The notes under the pieces were generated by a model, which did no database searches, had not been told where the DNA came from, and was given only the letters and a program-made list of their open reading frames with translations. A stretch of 11,315 nt of DNA. Origin: an uncultured Collinsella sp. (GTDB taxonomy: Bacteria; Actinomycetota; Coriobacteriia; Coriobacteriales; Coriobacteriaceae). Position 1 is the stretch's first letter, and each line of letters begins with the position of its first letter. The translations under genes and the position numbers were made by a program. This document shows, in pieces, positions 5,444 through 11,315 of the stretch. The stretch lies in the NCBI GenBank assembly GCA_937950415.1, contig CALFDL010000257.1, positions 1 through 11,315 of the forward strand. Direction: 5' to 3'.

Positions 5444-6070
5444 GTGCTTGCCGTTGGCGGAGGCGGCGCCGTTGACATGGTCGCGAGCATAGACTACGCC
5501 GTGCACAATCGCCAGGCCGGCGGCATCGGCGGCGCGGGCGCAGGTGTCCTGGAAGTCCTCGGCCTCGCGGGCGCGCAGCTGCTTGAGCACGTAGTCGGCG
5601 ACGGCCATCTTGCCGGGAGGGTTGCCGATGCCGGTGCGGATGCGGCTGAAGTCGCGGCTGCCCATCTTATCGATGATGGAACGCAGGCCGTTGTGACCGG
5701 CATGGCCGCCGCCCACCTTAACACGCACGTCGCCGGCGGGAATATCGAGCTCGTCGTGGATTACGAGCAGCTCTTCGGCCTTGATCTTGTACTCGCGGCA
5801 GAGCTTGGAGATGGGGCCGCCCGAGGTGTTCATGTACGACTGCGGCTTGACCAGCACAATCTGGCGCTTGCCGCCTTCTTCCTCGGGGTCGTTGATATTG
5901 ATGAGCGCGACCTCGGCACCGGCCTGGTTTTTCCAGTACGTGACGCCGGCCTGACGGGCCAGCTCGTCGATTGCCTTAAAGCCGGCGTTGTGGCGGGTCT
6001 CGGCATATTCCTCGCCCGGGTTGCCAAGCCCGGCAACCATGCGAATCTTAAGCGGCTGCGCAGCTGCCAT
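5441..6070 (-). CDS. pth: Peptidyl-tRNA hydrolase (209 aa)
   Basis: Pth cleaves the ester bond of peptidyl-tRNAs that drop off the ribosome and so returns free tRNA; it is a cytoplasmic, essential enzyme. All family signatures are present: GLGNPG at 14-19 (Asn17), ETRHNAG at 24-30 with the catalytic His27, KPQSYMNTSG at 75-84 (Asn81), HDELD at 105-109 (Asp106) and GGGHAGHNGLRSI at 120-132 (Asn127). These correspond to N10, H20, N68, D93 and N114 of the E. coli enzyme. The length is normal. An AAAGGA ribosome binding site lies about five bases before the ATG at 6070. In many Gram-positive bacteria pth (spoVC) closely follows glmU and prs; here it lies on the same strand downstream of both but is separated from prs by an inserted-looking gene. 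It seems to have its own promoter. Confidence 0.97.
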   Translation of the reverse strand: MAAAQPLKIRMVAGLGNPGEEYAETRHNAGFKAIDELARQAGVTYWKNQAGAEVALININDPEEEGGKRQIVLVKPQSYMNTSGGPISKLCREYKIKAEELLVIHDELDIPAGDVRVKVGGGHAGHNGLRSIIDKMGSRDFSRIRTGIGNPPGKMAVADYVLKQLRAREAEDFQDTCARAADAAGLAIVHGVVYARDHVNGAASANGKH

Positions 6071-6100
6071 GTTTGTCCTTTCGTCGATTTGTCGCCTGCT

Positions 6101-6129
6101 ATGGTGAGCGACCCTGTTGCTGCTGTCAA
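6101..6129 (-). promoter_or_regulatory. Candidate pth promoter
   Basis: Read on the - strand, a perfect -35 TTGACA (6124-6129) is followed after exactly 17 bases by CACCAT (6101-6106), a weak -10. Transcription would start near 6094, about 24 bases before the ATG. It lies between pth and the neighbouring inverted-repeat element, which would give pth its own transcription despite the insertion upstream. Confidence 0.45.
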
Positions 6130-6184
6130 ATGGTGGGCAATTGAGGTTATTTGGGTGCGTTTGGGCGGCCGTCGAAAGCCGAGG

Positions 6185-6388
6185 TGGACAGTTAGTTCAG
6201 ATACGTATAAAGCTTGGGCCACCGGATTGCCTAATTCGATGCCGCGGCGCTGTATTGGTGCTCCAGTTAGTCCATATGACGCTGTTTTGAAGTCTACCTG
6301 GCCTTCAAATAGGACGAATGGTATAGAGATGACTGCAAAATAGCCTAATTCAGTATGTCTATTTATACGTATCTGAACTAACTGTCCA
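6185..6388. mobile_element. MITE-like element A: 27-bp terminal inverted repeats around 150 bp
   Basis: The left arm starts TGGACAGTTAGTTCAGATAC (6185-6211). The right arm at 6362-6388 is its perfect reverse complement over 27 bp, ending CTGTCCA. Each arm contains the palindrome ATACGTAT. The 150-bp interior is AT-richer than the surrounding genes. On the - strand it is open from end to end in one frame (68 codons, including YVSELTV in the outer arm). A second element with the same ends and nearly the same length lies at 7712-7916. No target-site duplication is obvious. Non-autonomous transposon, recombination cassette end or large RNA hairpin are all possible. Apart from this element and the pth promoter, I see nothing in the 351 bases between pth and the next gene. 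Confidence 0.65.
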
Positions 6389-6421
6389 GCCCTGCTCGAC
6401 GGCGCACGGGCGATTCGCCGT

Positions 6422-7549
6422 TTAGACCGGCGCAAGGCCGATTCCGGCTCGCAGAGCGTTGAGCCAAGCGGCCTGGCGCTTGCGATAGCCCTTGATACGG
6501 TAACGGAATCGGACTCCCGCGAGTCGATGCATCGTTTGGGCGAAGGCTTCGAGTGCAACAAGGTCTTTCATCTGGTCGCGATTGATAACCAGGACGTGGA
6601 TGCCCATTGCCTTGAGGCCATTATTTCGATTGCCATCGTGGATGCGAGCGTTTTGAAGCTCATGCCCAATTCCGTTGTATTCGTTGTCGACACCGGCTGC
6701 CGGGCAATATAAGTCGCAGATGGCGTAGGGGATGCCCGAGGACATGTTGACCGCAAGGGTGTCGAAGTCGACTCGATAGTTGAGTAGCAGGCCGCCCATG
6801 GGCAGGCTGCAACACCCGAATCCGCCAAAGCGCATGGGCGCTCCGAGAACAGCAAACATTAGGGATTCGGCTGGGGATGCAGATCCGGGTCGGACAAGTT
6901 TGACGGCTGTGCGAAACGAGGTATATGAGCTGCTTTTTGCGAACCGTGCGATCGCCTCGAGCTCCTCGATGGTCGTGGCTGGCTCGCATTTGTAGTGCGC
7001 CTGTTCGTAGTGGGTTTCATTTTGCTGCTCGGTCACCGACTGGTCGCTCCGGCAATCGAGATCGTTCGCCGCTTCGAAGGTGTCGGCCTTGGGCCAGATG
7101 TCGTCATAGGCGATGGAGTAGGTTGCCTCGGGCGGAAGAGAATACGTTCCGAGCAGCTCCATGAGAAGCATTAAGGTTTTGGCAACCGATTCATTTTTGG
7201 AACACAGCAGCGCCGTCATGGCAGGGGATGTGGCATAGATGTCAGCCTCGATGTGCATAATCGCCCCTTCGGGAAGCGGGGCAGAGAGAATATGCTGAAG
7301 AAGTCGTTTGTCGGGGCGTCTGTTGTCTTCGTTTGAAACGAGAAGATCGAGCAGTTCGGAATCGTCTTCATTCCAGGCATCGAGCATCGAAAGCGCGTCA
7401 AAGTCTATGGCGTCATTATTGGGGATGCAGCCAGCCAGAGCTTGTGATTGCTGTCCGACGTCGATGGAGTCCCACGGAAGCGCAGAGTAAGCCCGTCGTG
7501 CGCGGCGAATCGCGCGGAGGGCGGAGAGATGTGAAATCACGGTCGTCAT
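6422..7549 (-). CDS. Coriobacteriia-type protein with DUF559/Vsr-like nuclease-fold C-terminus, AbiEi-like layout, function unknown (375 aa)
   Basis: I cannot name this gene, but its parts are suggestive. The N-terminal part (1-140) has a basic helix (ALRAIRRARRAY at 10-21), then PDKRLLQHILSAPLP near 79-93 and LLMELLGTYSLP at 128-139. Residues 155-195 are acidic/Gln-rich and linker-like. The C-terminal part (224-330) follows the order of DUF559/very-short-patch-repair-like PD-(D/E)XK folds: E228 in a helix, D279 in CDLYCP, E290 in NEYNG, then H296, D305, R308 and G316-x2-V319. Asn292 occupies the usual Lys/Gln position. The layout resembles AbiEi-type proteins of phage-defence and toxin-antitoxin loci, but no toxin gene is adjacent. 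No clear ribosome binding site precedes ATG 7549 (GTG at 7540 is an alternative), so translation may be leaderless or weak. The gene looks AT-richer than its neighbours and lies between two MITE-like elements, suggesting acquisition. Confidence 0.7.
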   Translation of the reverse strand: MTTVISHLSALRAIRRARRAYSALPWDSIDVGQQSQALAGCIPNNDAIDFDALSMLDAWNEDDSELLDLLVSNEDNRRPDKRLLQHILSAPLPEGAIMHIEADIYATSPAMTALLCSKNESVAKTLMLLMELLGTYSLPPEATYSIAYDDIWPKADTFEAANDLDCRSDQSVTEQQNETHYEQAHYKCEPATTIEELEAIARFAKSSSYTSFRTAVKLVRPGSASPAESLMFAVLGAPMRFGGFGCCSLPMGGLLLNYRVDFDTLAVNMSSGIPYAICDLYCPAAGVDNEYNGIGHELQNARIHDGNRNNGLKAMGIHVLVINRDQMKDLVALEAFAQTMHRLAGVRFRYRIKGYRKRQAAWLNALRAGIGLAPV

Positions 7550-7711
7550 AACTACAAGGTACTAAGCCGTTGGCGAAACGTGGTCGCCGCGTCGTTCTTT
7601 TCGCTCAGTGGGGTGTTGTGTGCCATGAACGGCTGGGTGTTATGAAGTCGGAGGAATTGGTTGAGGGGATTGCGGGAAGTCGAGCTCTACCGCGAGGGTT
7701 GACGATAGCTA

Positions 7712-7916
7712 CTGGACAGTTAGTTCAGATACGTATAAGGCATCGCGCGTTCGAGGCGTTTCTAAGGGCTTCCGAGGATGATTTGAGGGTAAATGTGCAG
7801 CGGTGATGCTCGAAAACGATGAGTTTTGGGCGGCATAGCGTCCGCCGGGGAGCTCAGAAAGCTCCGAACGGCCCTTTGGGGCTTTAAATAAATACGTATC
7901 TGAACTAACTGTCCAG
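7712..7916. mobile_element. MITE-like element B: 25-bp terminal inverted repeats around 155 bp
   Basis: The left arm at 7712-7736 and the right arm at 7892-7916 are perfect reverse complements over 25 bp and carry the same sequence as the ends of element A (CTGGACAGTTAGTTCAGATA and on to ATACGTAT). The overall lengths are almost the same (about 204 and 205 bp), but the interiors appear unrelated. The interior holds smaller hairpins: GGCGG/CCGCC (7829-7846) and GGAGCT/AGCTCC (7849-7865). With 7550-7711, where I see no convincing gene, this fills the spacer upstream of the nuclease-like gene. Confidence 0.65.
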
Positions 7917-7935
7917 GGCAGGTTGACGAGGAATA

Positions 7936-7968
7936 GAAAAAGGGTCGGAAGCGTGCTTCCGACCCTTT
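7936..7968 (-). terminator. Rho-independent terminator of prs
   Basis: AAAGGGTCGGAAGC (7939-7952) and GCTTCCGACCCTTT (7955-7968) are perfect 14-bp complements. On the - strand the stem runs into TTTTTCTATTCC. It lies 33 bases past the prs stop codon and separates prs from the downstream inserted region. Confidence 0.88.
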
Positions 7969-8001
7969 AAAAACATCGAAGATGATGCGATGCGCAGTAG
8001 A

Positions 8002-8988
8002 CTACAGCGCGAAGTCACCGCCGACGAGCGTGGAGACGGGCTCCTCGTGGTAAACGGCGGAGATGGCCTGAGCGAACTCCTCGGCGACCGAGATGGTCTT
8101 GATCTTGCCGCCGACCTCGACGGGGATGGCATCGGTGACGACGCACTCGACGATGGGGGCGTCGTTCAGACGCTCGATAGCCGGGCCGGAGAAGATGCCG
8201 TGGGTGGCGCACACGTAGATGTCGCCGGCGCCCATGGCCTTGAGCTCCTTGACGTTGGCGCACAGGGTGCCAGCGGTGTCGATCATGTCGTCGTTGATGA
8301 TGCAGGTCTTGCCCTTGATGTCACCGATGATGCCCATGACCTCGGCGGCGTTGTGGCGCGGACGACCCTTGTGGGCGATGGCAAGGTCGCAGCCGAGCAT
8401 GTCGGACAGCTTCTTGGCGGCCTTGGCGCGGCCCACGTCGGGGGAGACGACAACCAGGTTGTCGGTGTCGAAGTGCATGTCGTTGTAGTACTGGCCAAAC
8501 AGCGGCAGTGCGGACAGGTGGTTAACCGGGATATCGAAGAAGCCCTGGATCTGACCCTGGTGCAGGTCGAGGGTAATGATGCGGTTGACGCCGGCGCGCT
8601 CGAGTAGGTTGGCGACGAGGCGGGCGGTGATGGGCTCACGCGGGCCGGCCTTGCGGTCCTGGCGGGCATAGCCGTAGTGGGTGATGACGGCGGTGATGGA
8701 GCGGGCGGATGCGCGCTTGGCAGCGTCGGTGGCGATGAGCAGCTCCATGAGCATGTCGTTGACGTTGCCGCCGGCCACGGACTGAATCAGGAAGACGTCG
8801 GCGCCGCGGACGGTCTCGTCGTAGCGGGCGTAAATCTCACCGTTGGCGAACTGCTTAAGCGTAAGGCCCGAAAGCTCGACCCCAAGGTACTCAGCGATCT
8901 TCTGAGCGAGGGGACGGTTGGAGGAACCGGAATACACGCGGATGGACTTGCGCATATTCTCCGACTTCTCGGGATCATTAATCGGCAT
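8002..8988 (-). CDS. prs: Ribose-phosphate pyrophosphokinase (PRPP synthetase, 328 aa)
   Basis: Prs transfers pyrophosphate from ATP to ribose 5-phosphate, giving PRPP for purine, pyrimidine, His, Trp and NAD synthesis in the cytoplasm. Visible signatures are RVYSGSSNRPLA at 17-28, FANGEIYAR at 47-55, YGYARQDRK at 105-113 (ATP-binding region), DLHQGQIQGFFDIPVNHL at 141-158, VVVSPDVGRAKAAKKL at 179-194, the catalytic Lys207 with Arg209 in AHKGRP, and the PRPP loop DDMIDTAGT at 233-241. AAGGAGA lies eight bases before the ATG at 8988, supporting this start. Compared with the usual 315-317 residues there are about eleven extra at the N-terminus; an internal ATG (residue 12, MRKSIRVYSG) would give the classical length and has a GGAG three bases before it. 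The gene lies downstream of glmU on the same strand, as in many Gram-positives, but a terminator separates them. Confidence 0.97.
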   Translation of the reverse strand: MPINDPEKSENMRKSIRVYSGSSNRPLAQKIAEYLGVELSGLTLKQFANGEIYARYDETVRGADVFLIQSVAGGNVNDMLMELLIATDAAKRASARSITAVITHYGYARQDRKAGPREPITARLVANLLERAGVNRIITLDLHQGQIQGFFDIPVNHLSALPLFGQYYNDMHFDTDNLVVVSPDVGRAKAAKKLSDMLGCDLAIAHKGRPRHNAAEVMGIIGDIKGKTCIINDDMIDTAGTLCANVKELKAMGAGDIYVCATHGIFSGPAIERLNDAPIVECVVTDAIPVEVGGKIKTISVAEEFAQAISAVYHEEPVSTLVGGDFAL

Positions 8989-9034
8989 TACCCTTCTCCT
9001 TTATACATCGAATGCCATATAGATGCCTTGTTGC

Positions 9035-9040
9035 ATTGTA
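9035..9040 (-). promoter_or_regulatory. Possible prs promoter -10 (TACAAT)
   Basis: Read on the - strand, TACAAT lies about 47 bases before the prs ATG and after the glmU terminator, where a promoter is needed. No convincing -35 hexamer is seen at 16-18 bases, although a TTGACG occurs farther up (9082-9087). This is a weak candidate. Confidence 0.25.
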
Positions 9041-9131
9041 ACCGCGCGACGGGGTTTATCGAGTCTTGATAACGTCTTTACCGTCAACGGACACGAACCG
9101 ACCACTCATCCGGTCGCGCAGGTCACGATAG

Positions 9132-9165
9132 AAAAAGGAGCCGCTCCCATGGAACAGCTCCTTTT
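9132..9165 (-). terminator. Rho-independent terminator of glmU
   Basis: AAAAGGAGC (9133-9141) pairs with GCTCCTTTT (9157-9165). Read on the - strand the stem ends in TTTTTCTATCG. It lies 16 bases past the glmU stop codon, so glmU and prs are at least partly separate transcripts here. Confidence 0.85.
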
Positions 9166-9180
9166 GTGCTTGGTAAAACG

Positions 9181-10593
9181 TTATACCTCGTCACCCTCGT
9201 GCAGACGGCGACGATAATCGGCGGCCCAGCCCTCAATGTTTACCTGACGGGCACGACCCAGGCCAAGTGCGTCGGCCGGGACCGGCTCGGTGATGACGGA
9301 GCCGGCGGCCACGAGCGCGCCATCGCCGATCTGGGCGGGTGCGACCATCATGGTGTCGGAGCCGATGAAGGCGTCCTTGCCGATGACGGTCTTGTGCTTG
9401 TGCACGCCATCGTAGTTGCAGGTGATGGAGCCCGCGCCCACGTTGACGCCGGAGCCCATGGTGGTATCGCCGATGTAGGACAGGTGCGGCACCTTGGAGC
9501 CCTCGCCGATCGTGGACTTCTTGATCTCCACGTGCGTGCCGGCCTTGGATCCGTCGAGCATGTGGGTGCCCGGGCGCAGGTAGGCGCGCGGGCCGCAGTC
9601 GACGCCGTTCTCGATGACGGCCTCGATGGCGATGGTTTCATCGATGGTGCAGCCGCTGCCGACGGTGGTGTCGGTGAGACGGCTGTTGGGGCCGAGCTGG
9701 CACTCCTCGCCCACGGTGACGTGGCCAATCAGATGCGTCTGCGGCCACACGACGGTATCGCGGCCGATAACGGCATCGGGGCCGATCCAGGCCTGCGTGG
9801 GGTCGATGAAGGTAACGCCCTCGACCATCCAGTGCTCGTTGATGCGGTCGCGCGCGATAGCGGTGAGCTGCGCGAGCTGAATGCGGCTGTTGACGCCCAG
9901 GCCGTCGCGGTAGTCATCGCAGTGGAAGATGGAGACCGCCTGGCCGTGACCCTTGAGGATTCCGAGCATGTCGGGCAGATAGTACTCGGACTGCGCGTTG
10001 TCGTTGTCGATCTCGTTGATGTGTGCGGCGAGCTGCGCGCCGTCGAAGGCGTAGCAGCCGGCGTTGCACTCCAGCAGCGTGGCGGCCTGCTCGGGCGTGC
10101 AGTCCTTCTGCTCGATGATACGCTCGATCTGACCATCGGCGCCCAGCTTGATGCGGCCGTAGCCAAAGGGGTCGGGCGGGGTCATGGTCATGACGGTGCA
10201 GGCGAGCTCGCCGGTGGCGACGGTCTGCGCGAACTTGGCGACGGTGTCGGCGGTGATGAGCGGCAAGTCGCCGTTGAGCACGACGACGGGGCCTTGCGTG
10301 ATGCCGCAGGCCTCGAGCGCGACCTTCACGGCGTGGCCGGTGCCCAGGCGCTCGGTCTGCTCGACGCACTCGACCTTGGTGGCGCTGTTGGCGTAGGCGC
10401 CGTCGATGAGGGCGCGCATCTCGTCGGCGTGGCTGCCGATGACGACCACGACGCGGCTGCAGCCGGCCTTGATGGTGGCGTCGACGATCCACTGAACCAT
10501 GGGCTTGCCCAGGATCTTGTGCGAAACCTTGCAGTGGTTCGACTTCATGCGGGTGCCCTCGCCGGCAGCGAGGATAATTGCGGTTGCGTCCAT
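9181..10593 (-). CDS. glmU: Bifunctional UDP-N-acetylglucosamine pyrophosphorylase / glucosamine-1-phosphate N-acetyltransferase (470 aa)
   Basis: GlmU acetylates glucosamine 1-phosphate and then couples it to UTP, giving UDP-GlcNAc for peptidoglycan and other wall polymers. The N-terminal uridylyltransferase domain (about 1-235) shows LAAGEGTRM at 8-16, with Lys22 of HCKVSHK, QTERLGTGHAV at 79-89, GDLPL at 108-112 and GYGRI at 144-148. The C-terminal left-handed beta-helix (about 258-440) shows hexapeptide repeats such as IGPDAVIGRDTVV, and the acetyltransferase core KVPHLSYIGD at 367-376 with the expected catalytic His370, followed by NVGAGSITCNYDG at 384-396. The end GRARQVNIEGWA at 446-457 matches the family. 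The frame stays open upstream, but the domain begins at Met1 and an AGGAG lies five bases before the ATG at 10593. It is divergent from the transporter gene. Confidence 0.97.
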   Translation of the reverse strand: MDATAIILAAGEGTRMKSNHCKVSHKILGKPMVQWIVDATIKAGCSRVVVVIGSHADEMRALIDGAYANSATKVECVEQTERLGTGHAVKVALEACGITQGPVVVLNGDLPLITADTVAKFAQTVATGELACTVMTMTPPDPFGYGRIKLGADGQIERIIEQKDCTPEQAATLLECNAGCYAFDGAQLAAHINEIDNDNAQSEYYLPDMLGILKGHGQAVSIFHCDDYRDGLGVNSRIQLAQLTAIARDRINEHWMVEGVTFIDPTQAWIGPDAVIGRDTVVWPQTHLIGHVTVGEECQLGPNSRLTDTTVGSGCTIDETIAIEAVIENGVDCGPRAYLRPGTHMLDGSKAGTHVEIKKSTIGEGSKVPHLSYIGDTTMGSGVNVGAGSITCNYDGVHKHKTVIGKDAFIGSDTMMVAPAQIGDGALVAAGSVITEPVPADALGLGRARQVNIEGWAADYRRRLHEGDEV

Positions 10594-10598
10594 GTGAT

Positions 10599-10603
10599 CT
10601 CCT
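10599..10603 (-). promoter_or_regulatory. Ribosome binding site AGGAG of glmU
   Basis: AGGAG on the - strand is five bases from the ATG at 10591-10593. It selects this start over the in-frame upstream extension, which has no family similarity that I recognise. Confidence 0.8.
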
Positions 10604-10783
10604 GTTACGTTATAGAGACGTGTGTTTGGAAACGATACACGGCGCAATATGATACCGCAGGCATATGTTGAGCGCGTAACGATTGGTTTGCGGCGGTTGA
10701 GGCTTGCGCCGCCGGCGTGGCGTTTGCGCTGGCCGTGCATGGCGGCGGTGCTGCGGAGCTGTCGTTTGAGCGAGGGGACGGGG

Positions 10784-11315
10784 GTGCCCGTGGACAACAT
10801 ACGAGAGGAGTTTGGCGGCGAGCCCGTCGCGGCATTCTCGATGTCGCATCCAGCTGTGCCGGCGCTCTATATAGTGCTGACGCTGGGGCTCACCATGTTC
10901 TCGATGCAGCCGGTGCTGATTGCGCTGTCACTTGCGGGCGGGTTGGCGTATGGATTTGCGACGCGTGGGGCTGCCCGCACGCTGGGCGCACTTCGCTGGC
11001 AGCTGCCGGTGATTTTGATTATCGCGCTGGTCAATCCACTGTTTAGTGCCTCGGGCTCGACGGAGCTGTTCCGTATTGGCATGCGCGCGGTGTATCTGGA
11101 GAGCATGGTATACGGCCTGTGCATGGGCGGGCTGTTTGTGGCGAGCGTGCTGTGGTTTGAGGCCGCGGCGTCGATGCTCGAATACGACAAGGTGCTCGCG
11201 CTTTTGGGTAACGCCGCACCGGTGATCGCGCTCATGATCTCGATGTGCATGAGGCTTATCCCGCAGTTTTTGCGCCGCGGCCGTACGGTGCTGGCGGTGC
11301 AGGATGCGATTGATG
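10784..11315 (+). CDS. Energy-coupling factor transporter transmembrane subunit, EcfT/CbiQ family (3' partial)
   Basis: The first 177 codons of an integral membrane protein are present and run off the window. The sequence FSMSHPAVPALYIVLTL resembles the start of EcfT/CbiQ proteins (HP followed by a membrane helix). Hydrophobic segments lie near residues 26-58, 72-90, 105-128 and 143-162. MRLIPQFLRRGRTVLAVQDA (157-176) resembles the cytoplasmic coupling region that contacts the ATPases. EcfT subunits couple ATP hydrolysis to vitamin or metal uptake through separate substrate-binding proteins. The substrate cannot be inferred, and ATPase genes probably follow outside the window. The start is uncertain: GTG 10784 has AGGGG six bases upstream; GTG 10790, ATG 10739 (no ribosome binding site) and ATG 10841 are alternatives. 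The 190-bp divergent spacer to glmU should hold both promoters, but I could not pick convincing hexamers. Confidence 0.8.
   Translation, partial: MPVDNIREEFGGEPVAAFSMSHPAVPALYIVLTLGLTMFSMQPVLIALSLAGGLAYGFATRGAARTLGALRWQLPVILIIALVNPLFSASGSTELFRIGMRAVYLESMVYGLCMGGLFVASVLWFEAAASMLEYDKVLALLGNAAPVIALMISMCMRLIPQFLRRGRTVLAVQDAID

Noticed and set aside
5830..6561. Open frame of 243 codons on the - strand bridging pth and the nuclease-like gene
   Set aside because: It overlaps the real 5' end of pth and the 3' end of the 375-aa gene in another frame and has no ribosome binding site. Only the part inside element A is mentioned, as a possible fragment.
7570..7806. Small + strand gene of 78 codons upstream of and inside element B
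   Set aside because: No convincing ribosome binding site, no recognisable motif, and its middle is encoded by the repeat arm, so I could not support it.
9166..10671. Long open frame on the + strand (about 500 codons)
   Set aside because: It is the antisense of glmU, with an Asp/Gly/Val/Ala-rich composition caused by high-GC third positions. GlmU has complete domain motifs and a ribosome binding site.

Overview
The window looks chromosomal and comes from a high-GC, Gram-positive gut-type actinobacterium of the class Coriobacteriia; Collinsella or a close relative is my best guess. That guess rests on the sequence style, on surface proteins ending in L(A/V)ATGD plus a hydrophobic stretch and a basic tail, on the glmU-prs-pth neighbourhood, and on dispersed hairpins with a GGGGACAGG core. 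No database was searched.

Layout. Positions 1-2356 (+ strand) hold the end of one cell-wall-anchored surface protein and a complete second one (675 aa). From 2357 to 2827, between convergent genes, lie four 80-bp repeat units, each an inverted repeat, then a second dispersed hairpin and a terminator. From 5067 down to 2828 (- strand) two overlapping genes encode the subunits of an NfnAB-type ferredoxin/NAD(P)H oxidoreductase (the large one is also annotated as GltA/GltD-like glutamate synthase small subunit). They have a TATAAT promoter element and a structured leader. From 5127 to 5440 lies a repeat-rich spacer around a strong terminator. From 10593 down to 5441 (- strand) run glmU, prs, a 375-aa gene with a nuclease-like C-terminus, and pth. 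From about 10784 to the end (+ strand) a partial EcfT/CbiQ-type transporter membrane subunit diverges from glmU.

How the parts relate. GlmU makes UDP-GlcNAc for the wall, Prs makes PRPP, and Pth recycles peptidyl-tRNA. These three are neighbours in many Gram-positive bacteria (spoVG-glmU-prs-ctc-spoVC in Bacillus subtilis). Here a foreign-looking gene sits between prs and pth, bracketed by two inverted-repeat elements of about 203 bp that share their terminal repeats but not their interiors. The 80-bp palindrome array and this bracketed cassette are the least explained and most interesting parts of the window.
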